Positions 14,503 to 26,800 of a stretch of DNA of 64,000 nt are shown piece after piece. Made by a program: the position numbers and the translations under genes. The notes under the pieces were generated by a model. That model made no database searches. It saw only the letters and a list, made by a program, of their open reading frames with translations, and was not told the origin of the DNA. How positions within the stretch are numbered: the first letter of the stretch is position 1; each line of letters opens with the position of its first letter. The stretch covers positions 27,617,295 to 27,681,294 of the forward strand of contig CM059046.1 of NCBI GenBank assembly GCA_030279155.1. Direction: 5' to 3'. The stretch is from Forsythia viridissima. Taxonomy: Eukaryota; Streptophyta; Magnoliopsida; Lamiales; Oleaceae.

Positions 14503-15668
14503 TTAGCGCCTCCCTTCTGTGACCACTGTTCCGCATTTGCATGGTGCACACTCTATCAATATTTTGGCTGGATCCCCTGAACCCTACCTCTCTGGAATCC
14601 AGCATATAATTTTATGGTGCTTGAAGGTTCTTCTGCAGTTTGAGACCTACACTCTACGAGTACATCAGTCTCAGAATAACGAGTCTCCTATGGCATTGTA
14701 CATTCGTTTTGATATGGTGGTAACTTGTGACATAGGCTAATAGCATCAGAATAGGATTTTTTCAGGTTTATGGCACAGATAAAATTGGGTTTCTGGTTTG
14801 ATGGCTGATGTATTTTTGGACCCGTGCCGAAAGATATAATTTATCAGTTTCATTAGTTTGAAGAGGGTTTGGTTTGTACATTCATTCTATTCTTTTAGTT
14901 GTGGATGATAGAAGAAGGAAATTAAAAGATATAGTGTACAAAATATTACTCTTTTGAGCATTCATGGTTCTACATTATATTATTCTTACATTATATCTAT
15001 CTTATGTTTTACTTTAGCCAATGAAAATATAGATTCTATAATAGAAAGAATGTGGGTTGGTTTGATGGTTTCCAAGTTATGATGCCATTGTGTTTGAATT
15101 TGCTTAAAGTCTTGACAATGTGTGTATGTAGGTGCTGATGAATGTGCTGTCGACATGTTTTCTCAAATTTTCTTTGTTATTTAAAAGAAAAATAATAAAG
15201 ATTGCGATCAAAATCCAACTAGTGTGTTGTGCATATAATTTCTGGCATTGCTTATTTGTTTTTCTTGACCTTGATTCTTATTAAGACTGTCAAAATTGAT
15301 TTTTCATGCTTTGGGTTGAGTTTAAAGAAGATTCATTTTATAAATAAGTAATTTTTAAGTACAGTAAAACAGGCTTAAAATATGGGTTAGACTAAGGTGT
15401 GTTTGGGTGCATTATCAATTAGATATAATTATTAATAAAAATTGCATATTTATTTAAAACTTAAAAGGAAGAAAAGTGCTCCGATTTTGGATTCAAGATG
15501 GCCAAAATGCCAAATTGTTACAAGACAACTTGTTTAAATTATTAAAGTGATAATTTTATTTCAATCAAGTCGCTCTGTCTAAGTTAATTGGGCTAGACAA
15601 AAAGAGACACTAATGAAAGCAATAGTAAGTTTGGATGTACTTAAATGCAAGTTAAATTTACTTTTAAG

Positions 15669-15999
15669 AGCATCTCCAATGCACTTCGTCTATTGCAGTC
15701 TATGTGGCAAGTAAAATAGACGGACTTTCAATCCATGTGGCACTACGTCTATAGAATAGACGGTCAAATTAAAATTCATCTCCAATGCACTCCGTCTAAA
15801 ATTAAATTTGTTGATTCACTCAATCTAGAAGTCCGTCTAAATATAGACGGACTTCTAGATGGAGTCTATATTTTAATGTGCCACATCAGATAGATAGAGT
15901 CCTTGTCAGCATGCATTAGAGATAGTTTTTTATAACTCTGCCTATATATGTTTATGTGATACGTCTAAAAAACAATAAATGGTGTGCATTGGAGATGCT
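15669..15999. mobile_element. MITE with AGCATCTCCAATGCAC termini
   Basis: A 16-base perfect terminal inverted repeat (AGCATCTCCAATGCAC) bounds 331 bases. Flanks resemble an imperfect 9-10-base duplication (AAATTTACTT left, AAATTACTT right, a few bases outside the TIR). Inside are short complementary copies of TAGACGGACTTCTAGA. It is non-coding. Related, more decayed ends occur at 25651-26086 and 31459-31874. Confidence 0.8.
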
Positions 16000-16220
16000 T
16001 TAAATTACTTATTTTGCCAATTATGATTTTTTTAAAAAAAGTTAATTTTTATTAACAAACTTAGTTTTCTAAAAAGTTGAGTATCAAATCTCCCATGTTT
16101 ACTAATTTGCCTTTATTATAATATTTTCCAAATTACTTTGTGAAATCAAATCCAGTCCTACAAAACACTGAAATTCTTTGGACAAAAATAAAAAATAGAA
16201 ATTATAACGATAAAATCAAG

Positions 16221-17187
16221 CGAAATTGGCGCAAATGATTCCTAACATTTGTCATTAGTGTGGAAATGGTCCATAACATTTATTTTTTGGTACAACAGTC
16301 CCTAACCTATGTGTTTTGGTGCGTTTGATGAAAAAGACAAATATGTCATTATTTTTAATTAAAAATTAATTGATTGGATTCTTAACCTTTGCAAAAAGTA
16401 CAAATGTGTCCAATACTTTTATTTTTTTTTATAAAAAAATTAAAAGAAACTAACAAATTGATAAAATACTAAATTATTTTTTATATTTTACGAACTATTA
16501 TAAAAATAACTAAAATTTAAGGTTGTAATTATTAACAAATGTGTTAATTAAAATTATTTTATTATTATTATTAAGTAATCATATTATTTAAAATTCAAAT
16601 TTTAATTTTATCGTTACAACATAAAAAGAAAAATAACTTTGTCACAAACTTTGCTCAAATATTTTTATTTAATTTAACTATTTGTTTATTAACTACATAT
16701 ATTAGAGCTCAAATTGTGTTCTTCATATTTTAATTTATCGTTCAAAAATAAAGAACACATAATGTGTAAACTAATTTTTGTTAGTATTTTTATATTAAAA
16801 AATATAATAAGATTGGTTTAATGTCATAAAATTATATACGTCATTTTGTTATTTAATTAACTTAATTTTTATTCACGTTTTTCAAATCACATAGAAATTA
16901 CATATACCTAAAGCGCAATAATTTTACATTTTTCTTTTATGAAAATTTAATTAACACGATTATAGTGATATATTTAATATGCTAAATTATATATTATTTA
17001 ATAAATATATCGGACCTATTTGCACATTTTACTAATGTTACAAATCCAATTGTAATTTTCTTTATTTATAACTAAGAGTATACTTGTTTTTTTTCATCAA
17101 ATAAAGACCAATTGTGCACCAAAACACATAAACTAAGAATTGTTGTGCCAAAAAACAAAAGTTAGAGACCGTTTGCGCCAATTTCCC
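16221..17187. mobile_element. Non-coding 967-bp TIR element, Mutator-like
   Basis: Ends match as inverted repeats: GAAATTGGCGCAAA on the left and TTTGCGCCAATTTCCC on the right, with further complementary sequence inward. The flanking 10-mers are TAAAATCAAG (16211-16220) and TAAAAACAAG (17188-17197), one mismatch, fitting the 9-10-bp duplications of Mutator-like elements. The body is AT-rich and has no reading frame, so it is a non-autonomous element. Confidence 0.85.
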
Positions 17188-17827
17188 TAAAAACAAGGAA
17201 AAAAATAAGATTGGACTCTCCAATCTTCATGTGACGTGGTTATGATTCTCTAACTTCAAAAAGTGAATTTTGAATCTTCAACCTACTTAAATATGTTAAT
17301 TTAGGTTCGTCACATGACCGAATAAAATTGCACACAACTTTCAATTAAATTAAAGATAAATATTGTGATTTGACATTTTTGTCCTCTAACTTCAAGTCAC
17401 GTAAAATTCATATTTAATTTTATTATCAACATTGACTGTTTTGATCACGTGAAGACTTATTCACATATTTATATAGACTCGAGGACTTTTGAAGATTGGA
17501 GACCCATAACCACACCATGTAAAAGGTTGAAGACTCGTAACCATACCCATAAATTAGAAACGTGAATATACAAGTTACATCAACATTAAATTAGAAAAAT
17601 AAATAGAACAAAGAAAATAAAATCCATCCTTCTCATTACACAGCCAACACAGTATTAACTCAAAATGAAAATAGACAAGTGTGTTGACAACTTGAAGTCT
17701 TGAATACATATTAAGAAGGACGTGCTAGGTACAGAAAAATGAAGCCGATTATGCCAGATTGTGCAATTGAAACAAACACTTCGTTGAGGTTGCCTGGTGG
17801 GAATATTCGTATGTAAGTTTCATTCAT

Positions 17828-20800
17828 TTATTTTGATTTCTCTTCTGATTCATGAGAGTCAATTATACTATTCTCAGAATCCATCTCTGTTGGAAAGATG
17901 TCTCGAACAAAGTTTGTGTTGCCTCCATCTATGCAGCTCAAATCATGAACTACCTGTGTACACACAAAAAAGTGATAATATTAAATGCCAGTATACAATA
18001 ACACGTAGAAAGAATACAAAATGCCCTCTGCATGTTCTGTCAATTTGTTCAGCAAAATGTCATCTGATGCCTTAACTAAGTAATGATGGAAATGTTAATT
18101 TGAGTATTGATTTCTAAGTTGGGTTGGTTCATTTTTATTAATATGAAAGCACGAGTTAATATTAACCTCTGATGGTGGTTTATCAATGTAATCTACAATC
18201 AGAGTATTCTGTAGTCATATCAATCCTAGAGTCTAAAGGTTTACTAAGAATATTTGTAGGATCACCGTCGCCAATCACCATCTATCTAGGATTTTTACCA
18301 AGATTTTTGTGTACTAATGCATTTCCAATTTTTACAGGAACTTTTGTACCCGAAACAATGGCGTCCAATTATAGCCTTTATGAGATGTACTCTCACCATC
18401 CCCAAGTTCACGAGACAACATATGCATTTCTTTTCTCCCCTTCAACTTGATGTTTCGTATAAGGACAAGTCCTTTCTGTACTTCCGGAGTGAGTTCCACG
18501 AGATAAATTAGGGTCATATTCTATGGTTCCAGATCTACCATATATGTCTCTTTAATGAGTTTCATTCTTCTTCACCTTAATAATAAATGAACTACAAATT
18601 TTCATTGGTTAAGATATCTCTTTAGCACTCCTAATAATTTTATATTACAGTTCAGATGGTATCGCACAGCTACTGGGATGAGTGTTAGACAAAGATGTAA
18701 ATGTCAGTTTGTCTCCATTAGACCCGTCACAACAGATTTTAAGGCTACGGCCCCAGTGTCTTTACCAGGGACACCTTATATTAGTTATAGCAAATACATG
18801 ACTATAGCTTTCTTCCTTTCACTTATTTTGATTGATTCCTGTAATCATGTAATTTGTACAGATCTTTTAGTTTAGGCAATTTCCTAGCATTCAATTATGC
18901 TTGTGATCAGCCGTGAAATTGAATGCTAGGAAATTGCCTAAACTAAAGGGATCTGTACAAATTACATGATTACAGGAATCAATCAAAATAAGTGAAAGGA
19001 AATAAGCTATAGTAAAGTATTTGCTTCTAAATTAGTCTAGGGACAACATTTGACATTAGACTAACCAATAGACTCTTTCTATGATTCCACTAACTTTATT
19101 TTTATTTATTTTATGCAAAACACCATCAAAGCCTAGATTGGGTTTTTATTGTGTTTACTCCGGTACATATATGCATAGACCTGTATTTCATGAAAAACTG
19201 GAAGTTTAACAATCACATTACCATGTTTCCTAAACTCTTACTCCTGCAACTTTTATCAATTTCTTGGGAGAGTATTATTGTTTTATGATAAAGAAGTACA
19301 GTTCTGATGGAATGTGAATTAACGGGTTGGCTTCCAAAGAGCAGTATGTTACCTTACACTGTCGGTGATGACAAGTCAATGGACTGTGCATTTGTGCTAG
19401 TTTCATCAAAATACAAATAGACAGAAGGCTCGCTATATTTTATGACATCATAAAATTTAAAAACTGGAGTAGCACACAATCTTCAGTATCACATATATTC
19501 GTGCCATGATGAAGTATTTATGATATTCCAGTAGAAATGTCTCAAAAATTGATTGTCATACCTGTTCCATTGTACACCTTTCATTAGGATCCTTTTTCAG
19601 ACAACATTCGGCAACTCGTACCATCCAAAGTAGTTGGTGGACATCGTGGGAGTCTGCAATTCTTTTATCAATGAGGTCTGGATAGTTTTTTGTTTCCAGA
19701 AGTGGTTTTGCCTGTCAAAGTTATAATCTCTAAGTGAGAAATTTAAAAAGATTATGTAGAGGTCAAGAAGGGTTTTCATTTTCTGTTTTGCCCTAAGAAG
19801 TTCATTTGACATTGTTCCGGTCATAAAATTTGATCAACTTTAAAATCAGTCACTGGTTGTCAACATGCACTGAATAATCTTCTCTTCCGGAGAATACTTT
19901 AAGAAACCTAATTCTAAACATTGTCTATTCAGGCAGTTTTCTAAGCTGGATAGGTACATAAAGCTAAGATGACATAATCCAAAAATATTACGAGTGTCCT
20001 AGACATGCACATGAGCTGTGATCTAATGGTCAGCATGCAACGTATAATTACTGCACATCTTTAGGTGCTCGCATATAATGATTAAGGCAATGATCATCTA
20101 ATAGATGACAGCAAAGATACACTGCAATCAATTAATCACTTAGGTAATTGCAGAATCTAGCATATAGGTATCCTTTCAATTCAACATTTCTATAAATATA
20201 TAAAAAAACAACAACAGTTATATAATGCCATGTGATCTACCCATCCGACAAGACTTTTCCCTTCAGGAATCTTATCTGTTGTCCTTAGTCCAGTGATAAG
20301 CTGCAACATAACCATTCCAAATGAATAGACATCTGTCTTTGTTGACATTTTCCCATACTCTGCATATTCTGGTGCCATGTATCCAAAAGTGCCAACCATG
20401 CCACTATCTGAGGTAACTGAATCATCTTGTTGTGCTTTTGCAAGACCAAAATCTCCCAGCTGTTACAAAATTCAATCACGCATTTCAAAGAAAAATTCAC
20501 TTTTTGGATGAAAAGGATTGTTTTCTTGTCAGTATTTCTTTTTACAGAAAAGTACTTGGGTAAATTGCAGCTAGTGTCCCCAACCTTTGACTTCATTTGC
20601 ACTTGTATCCTCAGTACTTAATTCTTGGCATCCATCACCTCAACCTTTTATATAACAAGTGCAAGTGAAGTCAAAGATTGGGGATACTAGTTGCAATTTA
20701 CCCAAAGTACTTCATCATAAATGAAATAAGAAACAAGATTTACAGAAATACATAAGAATATATTTCATGAAATATAAGATTTATGCACGAATACATCGGT

Positions 20801-23800
20801 TTCAACATCTCAGATACATTTGAGCAATTAGTAATTTATGAATATGGATATTAAGTGCTCTCTTGTAAATATTTATTCCAAGTGACAAAGTATATAATGT
20901 TAATAAATTCATGCTAATCTAATCAGGTTATGCTTCTGAATTAAGAGTCATCATAGCCTGACCTTGTCATTAGCAAGATAAGAGGAATCTACATTATCAC
21001 GACCTGGTTAACGCATATTTTATGCATCCTCATCCTGTTCTGAATTATAGATGCATAATTTATATCTAATAGGGTAACATTTCTACTCCCTGCAGTCTTA
21101 CTCAGGAATAGATAATCCCGAGGGTGTTATTTGGAATTTTAGCACAATGGGGTTATATATCTCCAGAACAAACCGCCAGGAATTTCAATTTATGTCACTA
21201 ACTTGACCAGCTTGTTTTCTCTTGAATTGATTGATATGCAAATTTGTACTAACAACCCGAATCGTACCCGTGACTCATGGTCATGTGTAATGAGAATATT
21301 GCCTGGTCTCATATCCCTGTGGACGATGTTGCGGGCATGCAGATATGCTAAACCTTTGGCGGCTCCCAGCGCTATGTTTATTCTCTTTTCCCAGTTGAGA
21401 GGCGTTTTGCTGTCACCTGTACATTGGATAAATGTAAACCTCAGACCTGATTTTCTGTTTCAAATAAGAGCATTTTTTCAATACACTATAGTGGAGCCTT
21501 CTTCTTGCACCGTATCATCACAAATCTATCGTGTGCAAATATAAATGTTCACATAACCACATACATATATATATATAACAAAAAGATTGTTCTCTTTCAT
21601 TATTAAGGGGGAAAAAGAGAACAGAAGCAGTAGCAGTTCAAACATTTATTACCTGACAAGTGTTCTTCCAGTGAGCCATTGCAGACATATTCATAAACAA
21701 GTAACCTCTGCCTTCCTTCTGAACAAGAGCCCAATAGCATGACTAAATTTTGATGTCTTGCTTGGCTAAGTACATTAACTTCAGATTTGAATTCTTTCTC
21801 TCCCTGCAGACTGGCAGCTTTGTGTTGCTTAACAGCTATTTTTAGTCCATTTTTCAACTCTCCTTTAAACACAAAACCAAATCCACCTTCAGATAAGAAA
21901 TTTTCTCGTGAAAACCTATTTGTAGCTTCACGAAGTTCTGCAGAAGTGAAATCCCTTTGCATACCAATCTGAGGTCGCTTGTTTCTGCAAACTGAACATG
22001 TATTTTCAAATTCCTCTCCTGTTTGGGTCTTCTCAGTTACATTACCTTCCCCATTGTTCTGTTTTTTTTGCTCTCGCTTACTATATATTTTACTACATGC
22101 TTCACGTTGGCCCTTATTTGGATATTTGAGAGACCGACGAGTAGATTTTTCTTCAGCTACTTGTTGTTTGATTGTCAAAATTTTCTCTATCTCCTGAATA
22201 TCCACTGCAGACTGTCCTGTCTCTATACAACCAGAACTCGAGGCTAATGCTTGGGAACTATCCACAAAGGGCCTATCAAATCTGTTAAGAGCTTGTTCTT
22301 TGCATGAGATAGCTTTTTGAGTTTCTGGAGATTCTGCAATACCATGTAAAAATACATGAATGTAAATAGTTTTCATTTTCTCTCCTTTTCCTTCAACGCA
22401 AAAGGGGGATAATTTGAGACTTGGAAAACATGTCTAAAAGTAAAATAATGGAATGGACAGCTTTTAACTTGAAAGTTTTCAACGCAGCATTACGCATAGC
22501 AGGACTTGTTCTATATACATAACAAAAACATGGCAGAATAGCATGTCAAACTTTAAAAGTAAAAGGATAAACCAAAAAAATTACTTCTACAAGTTATTGA
22601 CCAAGAAAATAATCCTACAATTTCTTACTATCATTTTCTAGCTATCTTTGAGTTTTGGTCCCTTAAAGGAAAAAATTTAAAACTGAAAACAAGAATGTTA
22701 ATATGAATATGTGATCGTACTAGAATGGATAAAACAGAAAATGTATATAAATGCTAACAAGTAGAGGTAGCGTCAATACAGTATAAGTTAAGGGAATAAT
22801 GACTTAAATGGTTGTAACATATTTTGTGTACATATAAAGAAACTTGTACTCTCAAAGAGCAGTGCAATCATGGTAGAACATGTTAGAAGAGAGACTTTGA
22901 CCACAATTAACAAAGTCTTGTGTGGTTGCAAAAAATGCATGATCAAATATTTAATTGACACAATAAAATTCAAGTAACCAACTCCAAATTTATTGAAAAA
23001 AAGTCTTGACTTCCTGTTTGTTGTTATTACTTATTATCCAAATTTTCCTGATTGATGTATTATCATCCCTGGTTGTTTCTCTATTTTTTTTTCAATAAAT
23101 AATCCCGTCGATGAAGCATCTTTAAAAAATTTCAGCAATGTCAAAAAACAAAGAAGAAACAGAAATATTCAAGCAGAGGTGATTATACTCTCTGTTCCAG
23201 CTAATTCCTACATACTGATCATGGCAAGATAGTGATATTGAATCTTCATTGGGAAATTTAGTCTGACCATCAAAAATTATGCCTGAATCTTGAGAAATTA
23301 GTATCATAGTAATGGAAGTGTATACAGTTCAAGAAAGCTGGATCAAAATTTGATTGAAGAAAGCTGGGTCAAAATTTGATTGAAGAAAGCTGGATCAAAA
23401 TTTGAATTGGCTTGTATGGATTCCAACTCCAACTACGTTACATCTGTACACAGATATACCAAACAACCAATTGTGCCGGTCACACATTAAAAAGCATATA
23501 ATGCCCACACACACATTGTAGACAGTTAAAGGAGACAATTGCCAAAACTTTGACGAGAAAAAACAAAGACATCTCAAGTGTTTAGCATGAATTAAGCACG
23601 TTAAAAGGTTCCATGTGTGATAGAATGACCAATTGTATGATCCTATAATCACATTGGAATTAACTTATCACTTCGGATACTTATTAGTTTTGGTCTCTTT
23701 ATTTTATTATCTTATACATGGATTATATAACTTAAGTTCCCATGCATTAGATGTTTTATACGCTTGATTTATCAAAAACATGCATAAATGTCTATGAGAA

Positions 23801-26800
23801 AGGGCGGAACTGATTCCCATACTTATAACCCCACAGAGCATGCACAGTTAATAATGCAATTCTCTCTCACAAGACTGCACACTGCCGACTCAATCCATTG
23901 AAGACAGTATTCTCAATTGCTAGTGGTAAAAATGAAGTTACTTAATCTGTCGTGAAGGAGAAAGTTCTTCCCACGAGTATGATGGTATCATTTCATCATA
24001 TGTCCCATGTTCTCCAATTGGACCTGTGAATACTCTATACTTACTTTGTTGTGAAGGAGAAAGTTCTTCCCACGAGTATGTTGGTATCATTTCATCATAT
24101 GAAACATGTTCTAGAACTGGACCTCTGACTATTACAACAGTGTTGTTACTCTTCATACTAGATATGCCACATGAGAGCCGGTCCATAAAGTATTGCTTGT
24201 CTTTCTTCAACTCCCTGCAATAAAAGTGGAATATGAAAAATCTTTGAAAGTGCAATCTTATACTTTACACATGACCTTTAATTTCCCTAATTTCCCACAA
24301 GAAAAAAATAAGGAAAGAAACTATTTTGCAATAAATTTCATCTATAATGAATTCTTTACAGGAAACTGACTAATAAAACAGGACATTCTATAGTACATGA
24401 ATTAAGGGTGTATGACCTACGAATCCGTTAAATCAAACAACAACTAAAATTAGATCAAGAAATTCCCCAAAATTGTAAAAAATATATATTCACCAAGTTT
24501 TAGATGCCTTTCTTGATAAAATGTGAGTCATGAAGAAAGGCTAGCTCAAATGAATACAGGACATCTTTGAAATACGTGTGCTTTTTTATCTTAAACCTCA
24601 TTTTGTAGGTTGTGTACACATTGGAAACAGATTAGGTTATTGTCCTGATTGATTTCCAAATTTCACACATAGCTATAGAGCATGAATGCTGTGTTTAAAA
24701 GTAAGTCAAACTTACTTTTTAAGTTACATATTTTGACAAAATTAAAATTTTTCTAACAAACTTAATTTCTTCACTTTCAGAAAAGTAACTTTTAAGCACG
24801 GTCGAACTTGATTTAGTTTTGAAAATTGATCAAGATTCAAAAATGCTATAAAGTTGTGTTGTTTACTAACCTGTCAAGTATAATCCATGTTGCCCCCAAC
24901 TTTTTGGCGCCTCTAACAGCGGCCGCCTTGCGCGATTGCCCAGCTTCCACCTCTACATTCACCTCCACCTATAATATTTAACAAAAAAAACATAATTAAA
25001 TATGCAATTTACAGAGGTTAAAAAACAACAAAAATAGAAAAAAAAAAAAAGAAATTGAGAAAAATGAAACTCAGGGCAAAGAGTCTTAGTGTACGTAGCC
25101 ATAATTAATGTTCCAAGATTTACCTTCTGACCAAGGGCTCCATTGTAAAGTTGGAGGTCCCCATGAAGCAAAATGCATTTGTTTTTCCTTCCATTCCTGA
25201 ACCCGAGTTCACATATAATCCCTCATGATTCTACGTTTTGTACAATTTTTACTCTTCCTGTGTTAATGAAATAGTGATTCCCCCCTCCCCCCCCCCCCCC
25301 CCCCCACCCCCACCGCCACATCCCTTTTCTTCCCCCCTTCAATAATCAGAATCTCACTGTAAATTGGTAGTGTTTGTAGTTGCGTTTGATTACAACCAAT
25401 TTTCCATTCCACCTATTTTCCAACTCATAGGTTTTGTACCCATACTTTTCCATTCAAAAAATCTTTTCCCACCTATTTTTCAATTATATATTTAACGTTT
25501 TCTTTCTTTGTAGAGGACGTTTTATTTTTCAGATAAAATTTATTAAATTGATATTTTTCAATTAACAATTTCTTAGCAATTCAATTATCTAAAATTCATT
25601 TTCTTTCCACTTAAATTCAATATTTGCAATCAAAGGTTCCCTTAATTTCTTTACCATCTCAAATGCACTCCATGGATTGTGGCTGATGTGGTAGTTAAAT
25701 AGAAAGAATTCTAAATGAATATGAAATAAATAGACGTGAAAGTCCAAAAGTTCTCTCCAATAAATTCCTTCTACAATTCAATAATGGTGATTACATGGTA
25801 TTTATTTTTTTAAATTAAACAATAATAAAACTGCTAAAATTTTCCTAATTACCCTTTTGTGAATTAAATTAAGTCCAAAATTAAAATAATTGTTGAGTCA
25901 TCCAATCTCACAAGACTTCTACATGTAGAAAGAGCACCTCACATTTTCTATTTTATTTTTGTGCCACATCAGCCTAACATTGTGTTTCACATAGTGCATT
26001 GGAGATGTAATTTTAATACACATTATCTATTTGATGACATGCCACTTCTTTTTTTCGAAGCCATGATTTGCATTGGAGATGCTCTAAGCTTATCCACACG
26101 TTTTAACGGTAAAAGAGGGACTTGATATATAATTTCTCATTTTTTGAATTAAATATGACTAGTATAGTTGGCCGGGTATGATCATAAATTCTATTATGAT
26201 GATAGATTGATGTGGTGAACAGAATTTGGAGATGATTAGGGGAAGAGAAATGATTGATTGTGAGAGATAGATTGAGTAGATGAGCAGATTTTGGAGATGA
26301 TTGGTTGATAGAAATAATCGAATTAGAGAAATAGATTGAAGCGATCAGCAAATTTTGGAAGAGATGATTTTGTGAAGAGAAAAATTGAAGATGTAGTGAC
26401 ACACGTTTAAATACTTTTTTTTTCTTTAGTAGAGAAAACCGTACAATCTGTGATTAAAGAACACAAGTATACCATTTATATTTGTCATGTATTGCAAAAG
26501 AAATCACAAGTCACAACCATCTTTTACACAATTATCAATTAATATAAGCAAATTTCAAGTCAATTATCAATTTTACTTTATGCTTAATCAATTGTATAAG
26601 AAACTATTTACTAAAAAGGATTCTGATCTCCTGCTCTTAGTGGGCAGGAAATCCTTGCCCACATGCTGACTATCAGCATGTGGGCTGTTGATGCAAAAAG
26701 CAACTTTTTGATACTTTTTGCATCAACAGCCCACATGCTGACAAGTCAGCATGTGGGCAAGAAATTGCTGCCCACTGGGGGCAGCAGATCAAGACTCTTA

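Larger units (their letters stand above)
14503..17827. other. Intergenic DNA between convergent exportin-7 and kinase genes
   Basis: Begins with the exportin-7 3' UTR and ends with the kinase 3' UTR. It contains the two inverted-repeat elements listed separately (15669-15999 and 16221-17187). No other gene was recognised. The sequence around 16400-17100 is extremely AT-rich. Confidence 0.8.

Noticed and set aside
25124..25196. Possible 73-nt extra kinase exon with AG and GT borders (minus strand)
   Set aside because: Its length breaks the frame between exons 2 and 3, which join correctly without it. It could be a rare alternative exon, but nothing supports that.
26103..26402. 99-codon Ser/Asn/His-rich frame on the minus strand
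   Set aside because: Explained by the 65-bp repeat array; low-complexity and inside a kinase intron.
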